Positions 1 through 10,045 of a DNA stretch of 64,000 bases are shown piece by piece. This DNA comes from Vibrio aerogenes (lineage in GTDB: Bacteria > Pseudomonadota > Gammaproteobacteria > Enterobacterales > Vibrionaceae). A model generated the notes under the pieces. The model ran no database searches and was not told the origin of the DNA. It worked only from the letters and a program-made list of their open reading frames with translations. Numbering within the stretch: position 1 is the stretch's first letter; every line of letters starts with the position of its first letter. Both the position numbers and the translations under genes were made by a program. The stretch covers positions 1,283,554 to 1,347,553 of the forward strand of contig NZ_AP024862.1 of the NCBI RefSeq assembly GCF_024346755.1, in the 5' to 3' direction.

Positions 1-3000
1 GCTCGTGACTGAAAGGATCAGATAAAAAGTGCTTTGCTGTCAGCTCCGGGCGATTCAGATATCCTCTGCTGACCCCTGCACCACCAATATAAATTTCTCC
101 CGCAACACCAACCGGAACCGGCTGTTTCGACTCATCAAGAATATAAATGTTTGTATTCGTCACCGGACGGCCAATATGCAACAAATGACTTTCCGGAGAA
201 ATACATCCTGAAGTCGCTACGACAGTGGTCTCTGTCGGGCCATAATTATTGACCAGAGAAAAAGCATGCTGATCCGATGGACTGCTGTGGAGTTGATCCC
301 CCCCGACTAATAACGTTTTTAACGTCGGATGAGTCACCCCCCGGGCCAAAGCAAGCTCAGCAACAGGGGTCGGCAGGAAACTGGTCTGTAAAGGCTGCTC
401 ATACCACCAGTCCAGTAATTGGTCTGGATTTTCTGAAGCAGAAACCGGAGGTAATAATAAACAGGCGCCCGCACATAATGTGGGCCAGATTTCCCAGATA
501 ACGGCATCAAACCCTAAACCGGCGACGCTGGAACCGTAAGTACCGTTTTCGGGTTTAAATGTCTGATGATGCCAGTGGATTAAATGGGCCAGGTTTTGAT
601 GTTCGACCATCACTCCTTTCGGGCGGCCGGTCGAACCTGATGTATAAATGATATAAGCCAGATTTTCCGGCCCGGAGCTATCCTGCCGGAGATTGTCTGC
701 AGGCAAGTGTTCCCACAAGTCAATATCCTGTATGAGATGAATCACCGGGACTGACACTCCAGAATTGCCGGACAGATATTCAGTCCCCTCCTCCCTGTCA
801 GTCAGAATGAATACCGGACGACAATCAGACAGAATAAACTGCAGCCGCTCAGCGGGACAGGCGGGATCAATTGGGATATATCCGCCACCAGCTTTCAGTA
901 CAGAAAGCATGGCAATAATAAATTCGGTACTTCTGTTACAAAAAAGAGCCACTCTCGTTTCAGGACCGGCTCCCTGCATCTGCAGATAAGCAGCCAGTTG
1001 ATTGGCCCGCTGATTTAATTGATAGTAAGACAGCTGCTCTTCACCGGCAATCACAGCCATGGCATCAGGCGTATGCTGCACCTGTTGCTCAAACCATTCA
1101 TGGACACTCAAATGGCTCACTGCAGATCGATGCCCCATACTGAATCGATTTAATAAATCAGATGATGCCTGCGGAGAAAGCATCGGTAAGGTATGTACAG
1201 ATTGCTCCGGATGATGGATCATCTCCCAAAGTAAATGCTGCCAGTATTTCAGATATTCCTGAATATTCCGTTCATCAAACAAAGCTGAAGCATAGTTGAT
1301 AAAACCTTCCAGAGACTCCCCTTTTTCTGTCATTTCAAGGCTTAAATCAAACTTCGCATTGTTGACCAGCGGCTCAAAGGACACCAGCGACACATCCGGT
1401 AAATCTATCTGTGCCGGAGGCACATTTTGTAAGGCAAACATCACCTGAAAAACCGGGCTGTGTGACGAGCTTCGGGCTGGTGAAACTGCCTCGACCACCT
1501 GCTCAAAAGGAATATCCTTGTTTTCCATTGCAGATAAGGCTGTCGACTTTAATTGTGCCAGCAGGGTTCGGGTGTCCGGGCTATCAGACAAATCAATACG
1601 AAGCGCAATCGTATTCACGAACATGCCGATCAATGATTCGGTTTCAGTCATGGTTCTTCCGGCAACGGGAGATCCAATCACAATATCATTTTGTCGGGCA
1701 AGCCGTCCCATCACCACAGACCATCCTGCCAGCAGCAACATATACATAGTACAGCCCTGATCCTTGCAGAATGACCGGAGCCCGGCAGTCAGTTCATGAT
1801 CCAGCTTCACCGGTAATAGTTTCCCGCTGTAATCCTGTATGTTAGGCCTTGGATAATCAGCAGGCAGATTGATATATTCAGGAATACCGCCGAGTTGTTC
1901 AACCCAGTAGGATAGTTGTTTCTTCAGTTCGTCTTCTTGTAAATTTTCATGCTGCCACCGGGCATAGTCGACATACTGAAACGGCAAATCGGCCAATGGT
2001 GTCTTTTTTCGATGACGATGACAGAGGTTACTGTAAAGAATATTCAGCTCGTTGATGAAAACACTCACTGACCAGCCATCGGCTATCAAGTGGTGCATGG
2101 CCAGCTGCAACTGGTACATATGGCCGGGGAAACAGCGTAATTGTCCCTGGATTAGCGGGCCTTTCTCCAGATCAAAAACAGGAGAAAAAGGTTCAATTTC
2201 TGCTGTTTGTTCCTGAATCTCAATCACCTGCAGGGGAAAACCACATGCTGCTGACCCGGTGATCTGACATGGAGTACCAGATATAACCTGAAAATGTGTC
2301 CGTAATATCGCATGTCTGGCAACAATCTGATCAAGCGCTTGCTTCAGGACATGAACGTCTAACCGGCCTTTCAAATCGGCACAACCTGCAATAATGTAAG
2401 CATGAGCAGCCTCGCTGTCCATTTGTGCAAGAAACCATAAACGTTGTTGAGCAAATGATAATGGAAATACACTATTTTCATACCCACCGTCATAAGCCGG
2501 TATCTCAGGACCAGCGACTTTCGAGGGCTGCATCTGTTGGATATGGGAAGCCATTTGACGTAACACCGGCCATGCAAACATATCCGCTAAAGAGAGCTCA
2601 ACGTTCAACTGTTCACGAATCCGGGAAATCAGCTGAACCGCCAGTAAGGAGTGTCCGCCCAGTGTAAAAAAGTGATCATTCCGGCCAATCCGGTGAACAT
2701 GCAGAATATCCTGCCAAAAGCCAGCCAATACCTGCTCTGTTTCGCCCTGTGGTACTTCGTACTCATCCCGGATAAAGGCATTCTCATCCGGTTTTGGTAA
2801 CACTTTCCGATCGACTTTGCCGTTGGGCGTTAAAGGCAAACATGGCAGTTCAATATAGATAGCCGGAACCATATAGTCAGGAAACTGAGTTTCCAGCGAT
2901 GTTTTCAGTGTTTCAGCTGACACCCGGATTTCAGCTTGAGGGACATAGTAAGCAACCAGTCTTTTTCCCTGCGCGGGAGTGTTCTCAGCAATGACTACTG

Positions 3001-5650
3001 CATAGTGAACACCCTGGCACGCCTGCAACGCCTGTTCAATTTCAGCTGGCTCAATCCGGTATCCCCGAATCTTAATCTGTTCATCATTCCTGCCGGTAAA
3101 CTCAATCACGCCGTCAGAACGCCACCGGCCCATATCTCCACTTTTATACATACGGGCATCTGATTGTTCAGAAAAAGGATCATGCAGAAACCTTTCCCGG
3201 GTTAAATCAGGACGGTTCATATAACCCAGTGCCACACCATCACCACCAATATAGATTTCACCCACAATACCCACCGGAACAGGCTGATGATTTGAATCCA
3301 GGATATAGACATGCGTATGATTGATTGGGCGGCCCAAAGGTATCGTTTGCATAATGCCCGCTGAAGGCTGTATCTCATATGTCAGGGCGAACGTTGTCGT
3401 TTCCGTCGGACCATAACCATTCAGCAAATGGCGGGGAGCATTATTTTCCAGCACTCGCTGAATCATTGAAGGATCGAGAACATCACCACCAACAATCAGG
3501 TATCTCAGTTGTTGAAAAGTATTCCCTAAGACCTCTGCATACTGTTTAAATAATCCTGCGGTCATCCACAGAACAGTGACCTTGTGGCGAAGAAGACTTT
3601 CCTCAAGCCGGAGTGGATCAAGTAAAACGTTTTGCTCAACCACAACGACGCTCCCGCCATTCAGCAAAGGAGCCCAAACTTCCATGGTTGCAGCGTCAAA
3701 ACCAGGATTTGCAGCGAAAGCAACGTTGTCCTGCGGATTAAAATCAGCGTAACCACACTGAACCACCAAACGTATGACGGCACGGTGGGGTACCAAAACA
3801 CCTTTAGGATTCCCGGTCGAACCAGATGTATACATGATATACGCAGGATCCAGGCCACTAAGATTTTCCGGATATGTTGATTCAGCGGGTAATTGCGTAA
3901 AAATACTCAGGGTAAACGGAACCACCTTCACACCGGGGATAAACGCTGACTGCCTGTCAGGTGAAATAAATATCATCCGGGCCTGACAGTCCGATAGCAC
4001 ATAATTCAGTCGTTCATCCGGTGCATGAATATCGACCGGAACATAAATGGCACCGCAATGAACAATCGCCAGCTGAATCAGAATCAACTCAGCTGAACGT
4101 TCCAGGCAGACAACAATTGCATCTCCTTTCTCAACCCCACACGATCTCAGGTAACCAGCCAGTTGATTAACCTTGTACTCACACTCACCATAAGTCAATT
4201 GTCTTTCACCGCAAATAACAGCGATAGCATCAGGGCTCTGTCGCACCTGTGCTGCAAATAAGCTGTACAGACTACAGTTGGCCGGATAACCGGCTTTTGT
4301 CTGATTCCACAGTGTGATGTTTTGTTGTTCTTCAGGTAAGAGAAGGGGGTATTGCGACAGGCACAAATCAGATGCTTCAGTCAGGATTTCCGAACAGAAA
4401 TGAATGAAGCGATCAAGGTGCATTTGCAGCTGCGACTCGGTATAAAGATTTGTATTCGCATCCATAAAGATATGAATCCCCCGCCGGGGGCCATAATCAC
4501 AAAAGTGAATCACCAAATCATCAGCCGGGCCAAATAATAAATTATGAACTGCCGACTCAAACTCACCAAAGTGCATATCATACGGAAAAGGAATGATATT
4601 AATGATGGTTGAACATCCTTTCTCACGACCTTCGGCCCATGAGCTGGTGTTTAAATCATCCGGTCGGTATCGTTGATGCCTGGCCATGGAGCGAATCCGT
4701 TGTTTCACCGCAAGTAACACATCAGTCAGGGTCATTGCCGCATTCAACTTCAGATGAAATGGTAGTACATTGGCTACCATTCCCGGAAATGAGCGCAATA
4801 AACGGTTATGACGGGCTGTCATAGGGAAGCCAAATAATAAATCATTCTGATCAGCGAGTCTGTGAATATATATCGCGGCAAGAGACGTCAGTAATATCGG
4901 CAGGGATGTATGATGGACGCTGGTCAGCCAGGACAGATTGATATTATCTTGTGGAGAAAGTGTTCCCTGACAACGAATCACCTGACTACAAACCTTATTT
5001 TCACCACTCAGACTAAATGGCTCTGACCCGTTTTCTTTCTGCGACTGCCAGTATTGCTGACTTATCCGGTACTGTTTTGAATTCTGATATTCAATGTCAT
5101 TAGCAAATACTTCGGATATTGTGCTGAAAGGGCATTCAGGTATCTTCGAATGATTCACCATCGCTGAATAAATATCTGCAACGCGGCGGACAAAAAGAAA
5201 ACCACCAAAGCCATCCATGACTAAATGATGCGTACTGGCATAAAATAAAAAAAGGTCCGTTTTCAACCGAAGCAAAGCAAATGAATACAGGGGTCCATGA
5301 TTCAGTTTGAAGGGGCGGGCCATATCGGCTCTCATCCACTGTTCCGCAGATAATTCCGGATTCTCTTCCTGACGCATGTCTATCACAGGAAAATCCCAGT
5401 CTTTCTGCGGCATTATATACTGCCTGGGTCCATCCTCTGTATCTTCAAACACCAGATTGAATGATTCAGCTTCCCGAATAGCCTGGCGGAGAGAGGTTTC
5501 GAATATATCTGTTTGTATTTCACCAAAAATTTCCAGATATTCTGTAATCTTATAAACTTCTGCCCGGGCAGAAGGATTCATTATTTGAGAGAACCAGATT
5601 CCCCTTTGCGCTGCAGATAAAGGGAACAATCGCCGATTGTAATCATGCAT
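1..5650 (-). CDS. Nonribosomal peptide synthetase, C-A-T-C-A, 3' end outside the window
   Basis: This is the N-terminal 1,883 residues of a multimodular NRPS; the stop lies beyond base 1. Read in one frame from ATG at 5648-5650, the domains are: condensation (HHLVMDG near residue 140), adenylation (TSGSTGNPKG near 607, NGKVDR near 943), carrier domain (LGGHSLL near 998, whose Ser takes phosphopantetheine), a second condensation domain (HHLIADGWS near 1187) and a second adenylation domain (TSGSTGRPKG near 1670, GEIYIGG near the edge). I checked the frame at several of these points; no break was seen. Each A domain has the FDA block where the substrate Asp sits (FDAATMEVW and FDAVIWEIW), so both probably use alpha-amino acids, but I do not predict which. 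The protein opens with a C domain, so it probably accepts an acyl or peptidyl group made elsewhere. No Fur box, MbtH gene or phosphopantetheinyl transferase is visible nearby, so a siderophore role is not supported. Confidence 0.93.
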   Translation of the reverse strand, partial: MHDYNRRLFPLSAAQRGIWFSQIMNPSARAEVYKITEYLEIFGEIQTDIFETSLRQAIREAESFNLVFEDTEDGPRQYIMPQKDWDFPVIDMRQEENPELSAEQWMRADMARPFKLNHGPLYSFALLRLKTDLFLFYASTHHLVMDGFGGFLFVRRVADIYSAMVNHSKIPECPFSTISEVFANDIEYQNSKQYRISQQYWQSQKENGSEPFSLSGENKVCSQVIRCQGTLSPQDNINLSWLTSVHHTSLPILLTSLAAIYIHRLADQNDLLFGFPMTARHNRLLRSFPGMVANVLPFHLKLNAAMTLTDVLLAVKQRIRSMARHQRYRPDDLNTSSWAEGREKGCSTIINIIPFPYDMHFGEFESAVHNLLFGPADDLVIHFCDYGPRRGIHIFMDANTNLYTESQLQMHLDRFIHFCSEILTEASDLCLSQYPLLLPEEQQNITLWNQTKAGYPANCSLYSLFAAQVRQSPDAIAVICGERQLTYGECEYKVNQLAGYLRSCGVEKGDAIVVCLERSAELILIQLAIVHCGAIYVPVDIHAPDERLNYVLSDCQARMIFISPDRQSAFIPGVKVVPFTLSIFTQLPAESTYPENLSGLDPAYIMYTSGSTGNPKGVLVPHRAVIRLVVQCGYADFNPQDNVAFAANPGFDAATMEVWAPLLNGGSVVVVEQNVLLDPLRLEESLLRHKVTVLWMTAGLFKQYAEVLGNTFQQLRYLIVGGDVLDPSMIQRVLENNAPRHLLNGYGPTETTTFALTYEIQPSAGIMQTIPLGRPINHTHVYILDSNHQPVPVGIVGEIYIGGDGVALGYMNRPDLTRERFLHDPFSEQSDARMYKSGDMGRWRSDGVIEFTGRNDEQIKIRGYRIEPAEIEQALQACQGVHYAVVIAENTPAQGKRLVAYYVPQAEIRVSAETLKTSLETQFPDYMVPAIYIELPCLPLTPNGKVDRKVLPKPDENAFIRDEYEVPQGETEQVLAGFWQDILHVHRIGRNDHFFTLGGHSLLAVQLISRIREQLNVELSLADMFAWPVLRQMASHIQQMQPSKVAGPEIPAYDGGYENSVFPLSFAQQRLWFLAQMDSEAAHAYIIAGCADLKGRLDVHVLKQALDQIVARHAILRTHFQVISGTPCQITGSAACGFPLQVIEIQEQTAEIEPFSPVFDLEKGPLIQGQLRCFPGHMYQLQLAMHHLIADGWSVSVFINELNILYSNLCHRHRKKTPLADLPFQYVDYARWQHENLQEDELKKQLSYWVEQLGGIPEYINLPADYPRPNIQDYSGKLLPVKLDHELTAGLRSFCKDQGCTMYMLLLAGWSVVMGRLARQNDIVIGSPVAGRTMTETESLIGMFVNTIALRIDLSDSPDTRTLLAQLKSTALSAMENKDIPFEQVVEAVSPARSSSHSPVFQVMFALQNVPPAQIDLPDVSLVSFEPLVNNAKFDLSLEMTEKGESLEGFINYASALFDERNIQEYLKYWQHLLWEMIHHPEQSVHTLPMLSPQASSDLLNRFSMGHRSAVSHLSVHEWFEQQVQHTPDAMAVIAGEEQLSYYQLNQRANQLAAYLQMQGAGPETRVALFCNRSTEFIIAMLSVLKAGGGYIPIDPACPAERLQFILSDCRPVFILTDREEGTEYLSGNSGVSVPVIHLIQDIDLWEHLPADNLRQDSSGPENLAYIIYTSGSTGRPKGVMVEHQNLAHLIHWHHQTFKPENGTYGSSVAGLGFDAVIWEIWPTLCAGACLLLPPVSASENPDQLLDWWYEQPLQTSFLPTPVAELALARGVTHPTLKTLLVGGDQLHSSPSDQHAFSLVNNYGPTETTVVATSGCISPESHLLHIGRPVTNTNIYILDESKQPVPVGVAGEIYIGGAGVSRGYLNRPELTAKHFLSDPFSHE

Positions 5651-6099
5651 TTAAAGCACCAACTTAACATATGATTATTTATGAATGTATATTATTGTAA
5701 AAACACAGAATAATATAATCTTCTTCAAATACAACATGTTTATGTTTTTTATTAGAATTCATCCACAATAATCAATATGTTAATCATTAGACCTCATACT
5801 ATTCCCCTTTAAAATAAAAAACGCCATATAATAAAATATAAACCTCAATATTCCCAAAGAATGATATAAATAAAACTCACACGCAGACAGACATATTGAC
5901 TAAATATATTATGGAAAGAATAAAACTCATTTCAGCATAAAGTATGTCTGTTAAATATATACCCAAATATTTCTTTCATTACAAAATGATCGACATTTAT
6001 GACAAAAAAATGAAGTGAATCGTAGCTTAAAAATATATATTCATAACAGATATGCAATTAATTTTATTCAATCGATACAATATTTATAGTATCAGACCA
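5651..6099. other. AT-rich upstream region of the NRPS gene
   Basis: This is very AT-rich DNA between the small cysteine-containing ORF and the NRPS start. I see no Fur box and no clear terminator. A 15-codon reading frame (start 5837-5839 region, minus) ends in the middle of it, too short to call. The NRPS promoter presumably lies here. The Shine-Dalgarno match before the NRPS ATG is weak. Confidence 0.4.
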
Positions 6100-6261
6100 T
6101 CATGTCCTGTCATACATATCCCTTGCGATCAAACAATGCAGATACAGAAGCACCTCATCCAGCTCACATCGTTCAGTATCTGTCATTATCGTCTGCATGA
6201 TCATCAAGTGATAACAGGCACACTTGTGCATTTCAAAATTATTTGTATAAACTTCTGCCAT
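6100..6261 (-). CDS. Small cysteine-containing protein, 53 residues, function unknown
   Basis: An ATG at 6259-6261 follows a perfect AGGAGG (6269-6274) with 7-base spacing, and the frame runs 53 codons to TGA at 6100-6102. The peptide starts MAEVYTNNFEMHKCACYHLM and has four cysteines (CAC, ERCE, LHCL), several histidines and no signal peptide or membrane segment. The strong ribosome binding site in otherwise AT-rich, non-coding-looking DNA is the main reason to call it a gene. It lies about 450 bases upstream of the NRPS on the same strand, but whether they are linked is unknown. I do not recognise a family. Metal binding or a disulfide role would be guesses. Confidence 0.6.
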   Translation of the reverse strand: MAEVYTNNFEMHKCACYHLMIMQTIMTDTERCELDEVLLYLHCLIARDMYDRT

Positions 6262-6569
6262 ATAAAAACCTCCTGATATTCATTTTTATCACGTAAAAGA
6301 AAAAGAAACCCTGTTTCATATCCAAGCCACACTATCATCATCAAAGTGCCATTACCAAAATGTCATCACCAACCCGCAGTTTTATCATTTGGCACAACGC
6401 ACACCGCAAAGTGATAGCCAGAAACCGGATTTTATCCGAACCCCTGAAAAGATGAATTTAGGACTACTTGATATGAAAGCATAATGTTATCCTTGTACGC
6501 TATTGAGTCAATTTATTGCCGGGCATTTCAGTCGCAAACGCCCTTCAATGCAACAATATTAGATCGCTT
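6262..6569. other. Divergent intergenic region
   Basis: This separates the small ORF (minus) from the CI-like regulator (plus). Apart from the AGGAGG belonging to the small ORF, I see no repeat, terminator or operator that I would defend. An in-frame TTG at 6516 would extend the regulator by 18 residues. Confidence 0.35.
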
Positions 6570-7196
6570 ATGAATGAACAACAAGATAAAATTCACCCAA
6601 AAGCGTACATAAAAGGTCATGACGTCACAAAAAGATTAAAAGAAGTGACAAATTGTCATACTATTCTGGAATTATCTTCGCTTTTGAATATATCAAGTTC
6701 AACAATATCAACCTGGCATCAGCGGGAACTCACACCTTATGAAGTGATTCTTCGTGTGCATTTACATACAGGAGCTGCTCTGGAGTACTTATTATTAGGC
6801 AAAGGCGAACCTTATCCGGAAAAAAGTTCTCAATATGAACAAAATATGGATATAAAGAACAAAAAGATCGCCAATATCGAACATTTTCAACTCATCAATG
6901 GAGAGCTGTTCAGGTGTAAAAGATTAATTTTTGATCATGACTATTTATATAAACTGGAAGTGACTCAACCTTTGAGTATCGAATACAGAAATACCATTTA
7001 TGTCATTGACCGGTCTGTCACACAAATTGTAGCTGGCATGTATCTTATTGATATGGAAGACTTTTACTCTTTGAATACGATTCAGCGCTTACCCGGCAGA
7101 CGCTGTTCGATCGACGTTCTTGGTTCGACCCTTCAAATTCATGAGGACGACATCAAAGTGATCGGAAAAGTGATACTGGAAATCAATAAGAAATAA
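6570..7196 (+). CDS. CI-like helix-turn-helix transcriptional regulator
   Basis: This 208-residue protein has an N-terminal HTH of the phage CI repressor type: a stretch with RLKEVTNCHTILELSSLL, then the recognition-helix region SSSTISTWHQRELTPYEVI, and the typical end of this domain, ALEYLLLGKGEP. The C-terminal half is a small beta-rich region resembling the S24/LexA-like fold in position and size. I do not see the Ser/Lys self-cleavage pair, so RecA-stimulated cleavage is unlikely. No other phage genes are near, so this looks like a chromosomal, domesticated regulator. The start was placed at ATG 6570; TTG at 6516 is possible, and neither has a good ribosome binding site. Its target is unknown. 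Confidence 0.65.
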   Translation: MNEQQDKIHPKAYIKGHDVTKRLKEVTNCHTILELSSLLNISSSTISTWHQRELTPYEVILRVHLHTGAALEYLLLGKGEPYPEKSSQYEQNMDIKNKKIANIEHFQLINGELFRCKRLIFDHDYLYKLEVTQPLSIEYRNTIYVIDRSVTQIVAGMYLIDMEDFYSLNTIQRLPGRRCSIDVLGSTLQIHEDDIKVIGKVILEINKK

Positions 7197-7247
7197 TATT
7201 GACCCAATGAGCATCCAGTGTGATGTAGCAGACCTTCTGTATGCCCA

Positions 7248-7282
7248 TGTCCTCAGGAAGCTGCAAATGCGCCCTGAGGACA
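7248..7282. terminator. Hairpin between convergent genes
   Basis: TGTCCTCAGG (7248-7257) and CCTGAGGACA (7273-7282) form a perfect 10-bp stem with a 15-base loop between the ends of the CI-like gene (plus) and the diguanylate cyclase (minus). There is no T run, so it is at best a weak or factor-dependent terminator. Confidence 0.45.
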
Positions 7283-7300
7283 ATGAGGCAGGTATCATGT

Positions 7301-8662
7301 CTAAATCTGACAGATTTGATTACGACCGGAGGATTTAGCCTGATAAAGCGCTTTATCTGCACGCTGAAAAACAGACTCTTCGGTATCTTCTTCCTGATAA
7401 GAGGTGACACCAATACTGACCGTATAAGATGGCAGACCTTCGTCTGAATCCTGGCAAACTAATATTCTCAGCCTTTCTGCCAACATACATGCCGATGATG
7501 CTTCCTGAACAGGCAACAAAATCGCAAATTCTTCTCCACCCAAACGAAACAGCATATCAGTCTTTCTCAATCCGGTGCTCAAACGATGTACCAGATTTTG
7601 CAAGACCTGATCACCAACCTGATGGCCATATTCATCATTAATTTGCTTAAAGTAATCAATATCCAGCAAAATCAAACTGAAAAAACTGCCCCGACGTGCC
7701 AAATCCAGATGAAGCAGAACCTGTTCATCCCACTTGTGGCGGTTAAAAGCTCCGGTTAGTTTATCCTGAGTCACCATTTGCAACAGTTGTTTCTCAACTT
7801 GTTCCCGGTTAGTGATCTCCTTTGTCAAACGCTGCATCAAAAGCATCAGTTCTTGTTCAAGTTCACTCAGCTCATCACCGGGGCCGTCAACCTGAAAAAT
7901 CTCTTTCCCCAGAGCTGGGTAGCCTTGCTCAATAGAAAAGTCCATATTCTGAATACCATCCTGGATTTTATTAATACGCTGCCGGAAAATATAAATTGTG
8001 TATATTGTCAAAAATAATCCAAGTAACAGTGCGCACACACCCAGCGCGGTATTCACAAATAAAAACTCTTGCTCATGTTTTTCTGCATACCTACCGGCTT
8101 CAAATGTCATCTCATCGAGCTGCTGCAATATCGAATTCACTGCAGATTCCAGTTGGGTTGAGGTTTCTTCAAGCTGATATCGCTCTGCGCTTGGGATAGA
8201 CTCGTGAGAAATAGCTTCAGCAAGTTTTTTCTCAAACCTGTCACTCTGTACATGGTACGCTTCTATAACTTCCAGCAAATGCTGGTGTTCATGTCGTTCA
8301 AAGCGAATCTTATGATTGACCAGGTTCTCAGCAATCACGTTGACAGCTTTATCAAGCAAAAGCTTTAACTGCTGTTTTTGATAGACAAACTCCTGATGCG
8401 GTGTTTTCTTTTCTTTGGGTAATTTCTCTTTCAGTTTAAATTGTTCAAACAAAATATGTCGTTCCAGCTGAATCATTTCAACTTCGCTCATAATCTGATT
8501 CAGAGGAATATCTATATATGCCACTTCATTCATTTCATTTTCTATTAATCTCAGTTTATAAATCGAGTAAATAATCACAATTAAAAGAAAAGAAAGTAAT
8601 ACGATAAATAACGTGCTTATTTTCCGGCTTAATGACATATTATACCAATTGAATAGTGACAT
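7301..8662 (-). CDS. Membrane-bound GGDEF diguanylate cyclase
   Basis: This 453-residue inner-membrane protein should make cyclic di-GMP from two GTP. A transmembrane helix (about residues 16-38), a periplasmic helical region of about 160 residues and a second helix (about 201-225) form a sensor module, followed by a coiled linker and a C-terminal GGDEF domain. The catalytic motif is GGEEF (375-379), preceded by the inhibitory I-site RKTD (366-369), so the enzyme should be active and feedback-inhibited by its product. There is no EAL or HD-GYP domain. The signal sensed is unknown. It stands alone, convergent with the CI-like regulator. Confidence 0.9.
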   Translation of the reverse strand: MSLFNWYNMSLSRKISTLFIVLLSFLLIVIIYSIYKLRLIENEMNEVAYIDIPLNQIMSEVEMIQLERHILFEQFKLKEKLPKEKKTPHQEFVYQKQQLKLLLDKAVNVIAENLVNHKIRFERHEHQHLLEVIEAYHVQSDRFEKKLAEAISHESIPSAERYQLEETSTQLESAVNSILQQLDEMTFEAGRYAEKHEQEFLFVNTALGVCALLLGLFLTIYTIYIFRQRINKIQDGIQNMDFSIEQGYPALGKEIFQVDGPGDELSELEQELMLLMQRLTKEITNREQVEKQLLQMVTQDKLTGAFNRHKWDEQVLLHLDLARRGSFFSLILLDIDYFKQINDEYGHQVGDQVLQNLVHRLSTGLRKTDMLFRLGGEEFAILLPVQEASSACMLAERLRILVCQDSDEGLPSYTVSIGVTSYQEEDTEESVFQRADKALYQAKSSGRNQICQI

Positions 8663-9057
8663 ATAATTATTTTACCAATATAAAATCAATCCAAAAGATT
8701 AACAGCACAATGCAATTAATCTCTGATAATCAAACCATCGCTTAAAATCAGTTTAGTACTTATCGTCGCTATCATATGGTTTATTCAGACGATGCTTTTA
8801 AACTCTGTTGATACTTTTAATGCCGGGTATAGTAAAAAACAGACTATTTATCAATACTTAATCAGCAGAAAAAGAGTAAATGCCAGGATCTTTACATTCC
8901 TCTCAAAATACAGGTAGTTGATAAGATGTCTCTGATCCTGAAGTAAATCACCGGTTTAAGGGCGATTCTGATTCGAAAACGTTTCTTATATTGAAAATGA
9001 GTGACTTGTGCATCCAGAATCGCTGCACGGAAATTACCTCACAAAACCGGACATGTG
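8663..9057. other. Intergenic region with no recognised feature
   Basis: This separates the diguanylate cyclase start from the end of nrtR, both on the minus strand. It must hold the diguanylate cyclase promoter. I found no credible ORF, terminator or repeat in it. Confidence 0.35.
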
Positions 9058-9777
9058 TTAACCCGTTTTCAGACAGGTTTGAAAATAGGTCACCTGATCA
9101 CTTGCTAAACAGTAGACAGTTGCAGGCTTTCCCCCCTTCCCTTTACCTGTAGGCACGACTTTGTTCATACTCACGATGACACCAGAATCAATCAAACGAC
9201 GTTTGACTGTCATCCGGTTTACTTCAACACCAAACTGTGCATATGCTTCTATGATATCGGCTACTAAAAACTCTTTATCCAGAAAAAACAGCACAACGGA
9301 TGTATATTCAACCGCCGCACGTAATTTTTTCCATGCATGCTTTATCTGGGCGACATGATCAAATGCCATCTGAAATTGATGCGTGATCAATGCATCCAGA
9401 TCAAACCAGTCTAACCGGTTTCGATCAACGCCTGCATTTTCAATTTGCCTGGCATTAGATGGATTCAGCAATGCATAATGTGAAATGCTGACACTCCATC
9501 CATCCGGATCCCGTTTAGGATTACCATCAACTAATGGATCGCTGATAAAATTAGGGTAAGTATGAACTTTCTGCCGGCATATTCTTCTCCTTGCAGCGTC
9601 AAAGTCTTTGTCTACGGGCTCTCCACCTGCGTCTGTCATGTCTTCGTCGTAAACCAGACCACCGGGTATCGCCCACTCACCAAAGTGTGGTCTTTCAGGA
9701 TTAGAACGCTTCATAAGCAAAGCCTGTATACCCTTGCCTGAAAGACGAAGACAAATCATATCAATGGTAACAATCAT
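9058..9777 (-). CDS. nrtR: NrtR-type Nudix-related regulator of NAD metabolism
   Basis: This 239-residue protein has an N-terminal Nudix-like domain (EWAIPGGLVYDED) and a C-terminal winged helix (around DIIEAYAQFGVEVNRMTVKR), the architecture of NrtR repressors that sense ADP-ribose or NAD-related ligands. The Nudix box is degenerate: where an active hydrolase has REXXEE it has AARRRICRQ, which fits a ligand sensor rather than an enzyme. It is divergent from the nicotinate phosphoribosyltransferase gene across 326 bases, the arrangement expected of a local repressor and its target. The Nudix-hydrolase annotation often given to such proteins would be misleading here. Confidence 0.82.
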   Translation of the reverse strand: MIVTIDMICLRLSGKGIQALLMKRSNPERPHFGEWAIPGGLVYDEDMTDAGGEPVDKDFDAARRRICRQKVHTYPNFISDPLVDGNPKRDPDGWSVSISHYALLNPSNARQIENAGVDRNRLDWFDLDALITHQFQMAFDHVAQIKHAWKKLRAAVEYTSVVLFFLDKEFLVADIIEAYAQFGVEVNRMTVKRRLIDSGVIVSMNKVVPTGKGKGGKPATVYCLASDQVTYFQTCLKTG

Positions 9778-9814
9778 AAAACCTTCCCTGCAAAAAACTC
9801 ATCTATCCCCTCGG

Positions 9815-9841
9815 GCGTGTTTATCTTTCATCGCCGTTCCT
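9815..9841. repeat. Dispersed element, copy A
   Basis: These 27 bases (starting GCGTGTTTATCTTTCA and ending CGCCGTTCCT) are identical to 52762-52788. This copy lacks the second arm seen there. It lies 38 bases upstream of the nrtR start. Confidence 0.8.
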
Positions 9842-10027
9842 GCTGATTATCCGGAGACGTATTCTAAAAATGCATGAATAAGAGGTCAAACTTAATCACT
9901 TGATGTTACAAACTTGATATCACTCTATTTTTTATTTGTTCCACACATTTTGAACTCAGTCAACTCATTAAAAACCTGCGATAAAGCATAACAATGTCTC
10001 AGGATTATTGATACACAACCAGTTGAC

Positions 10028-10045
10028 AAATAGTACGAGCTATTT
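10028..10045. promoter_or_regulatory. Inverted repeat, candidate NrtR operator
   Basis: AAATAG-TACGAG-CTATTT, with 6-bp perfect arms, lies about 58 bases upstream of the pncB start, where a promoter or operator is expected. That NrtR is the binder is inference from context. Confidence 0.4.

Noticed and set aside
5651..6099. Fur box for the NRPS gene
   Set aside because: Several ATAAT-type stretches occur, but none matches the Fur consensus better than expected in such AT-rich DNA.
6052..6276. 74-residue plus-strand ORF upstream of the CI-like gene
   Set aside because: It has no ribosome binding site and lies opposite the better supported 53-residue minus-strand ORF (AGGAGG at ideal spacing).
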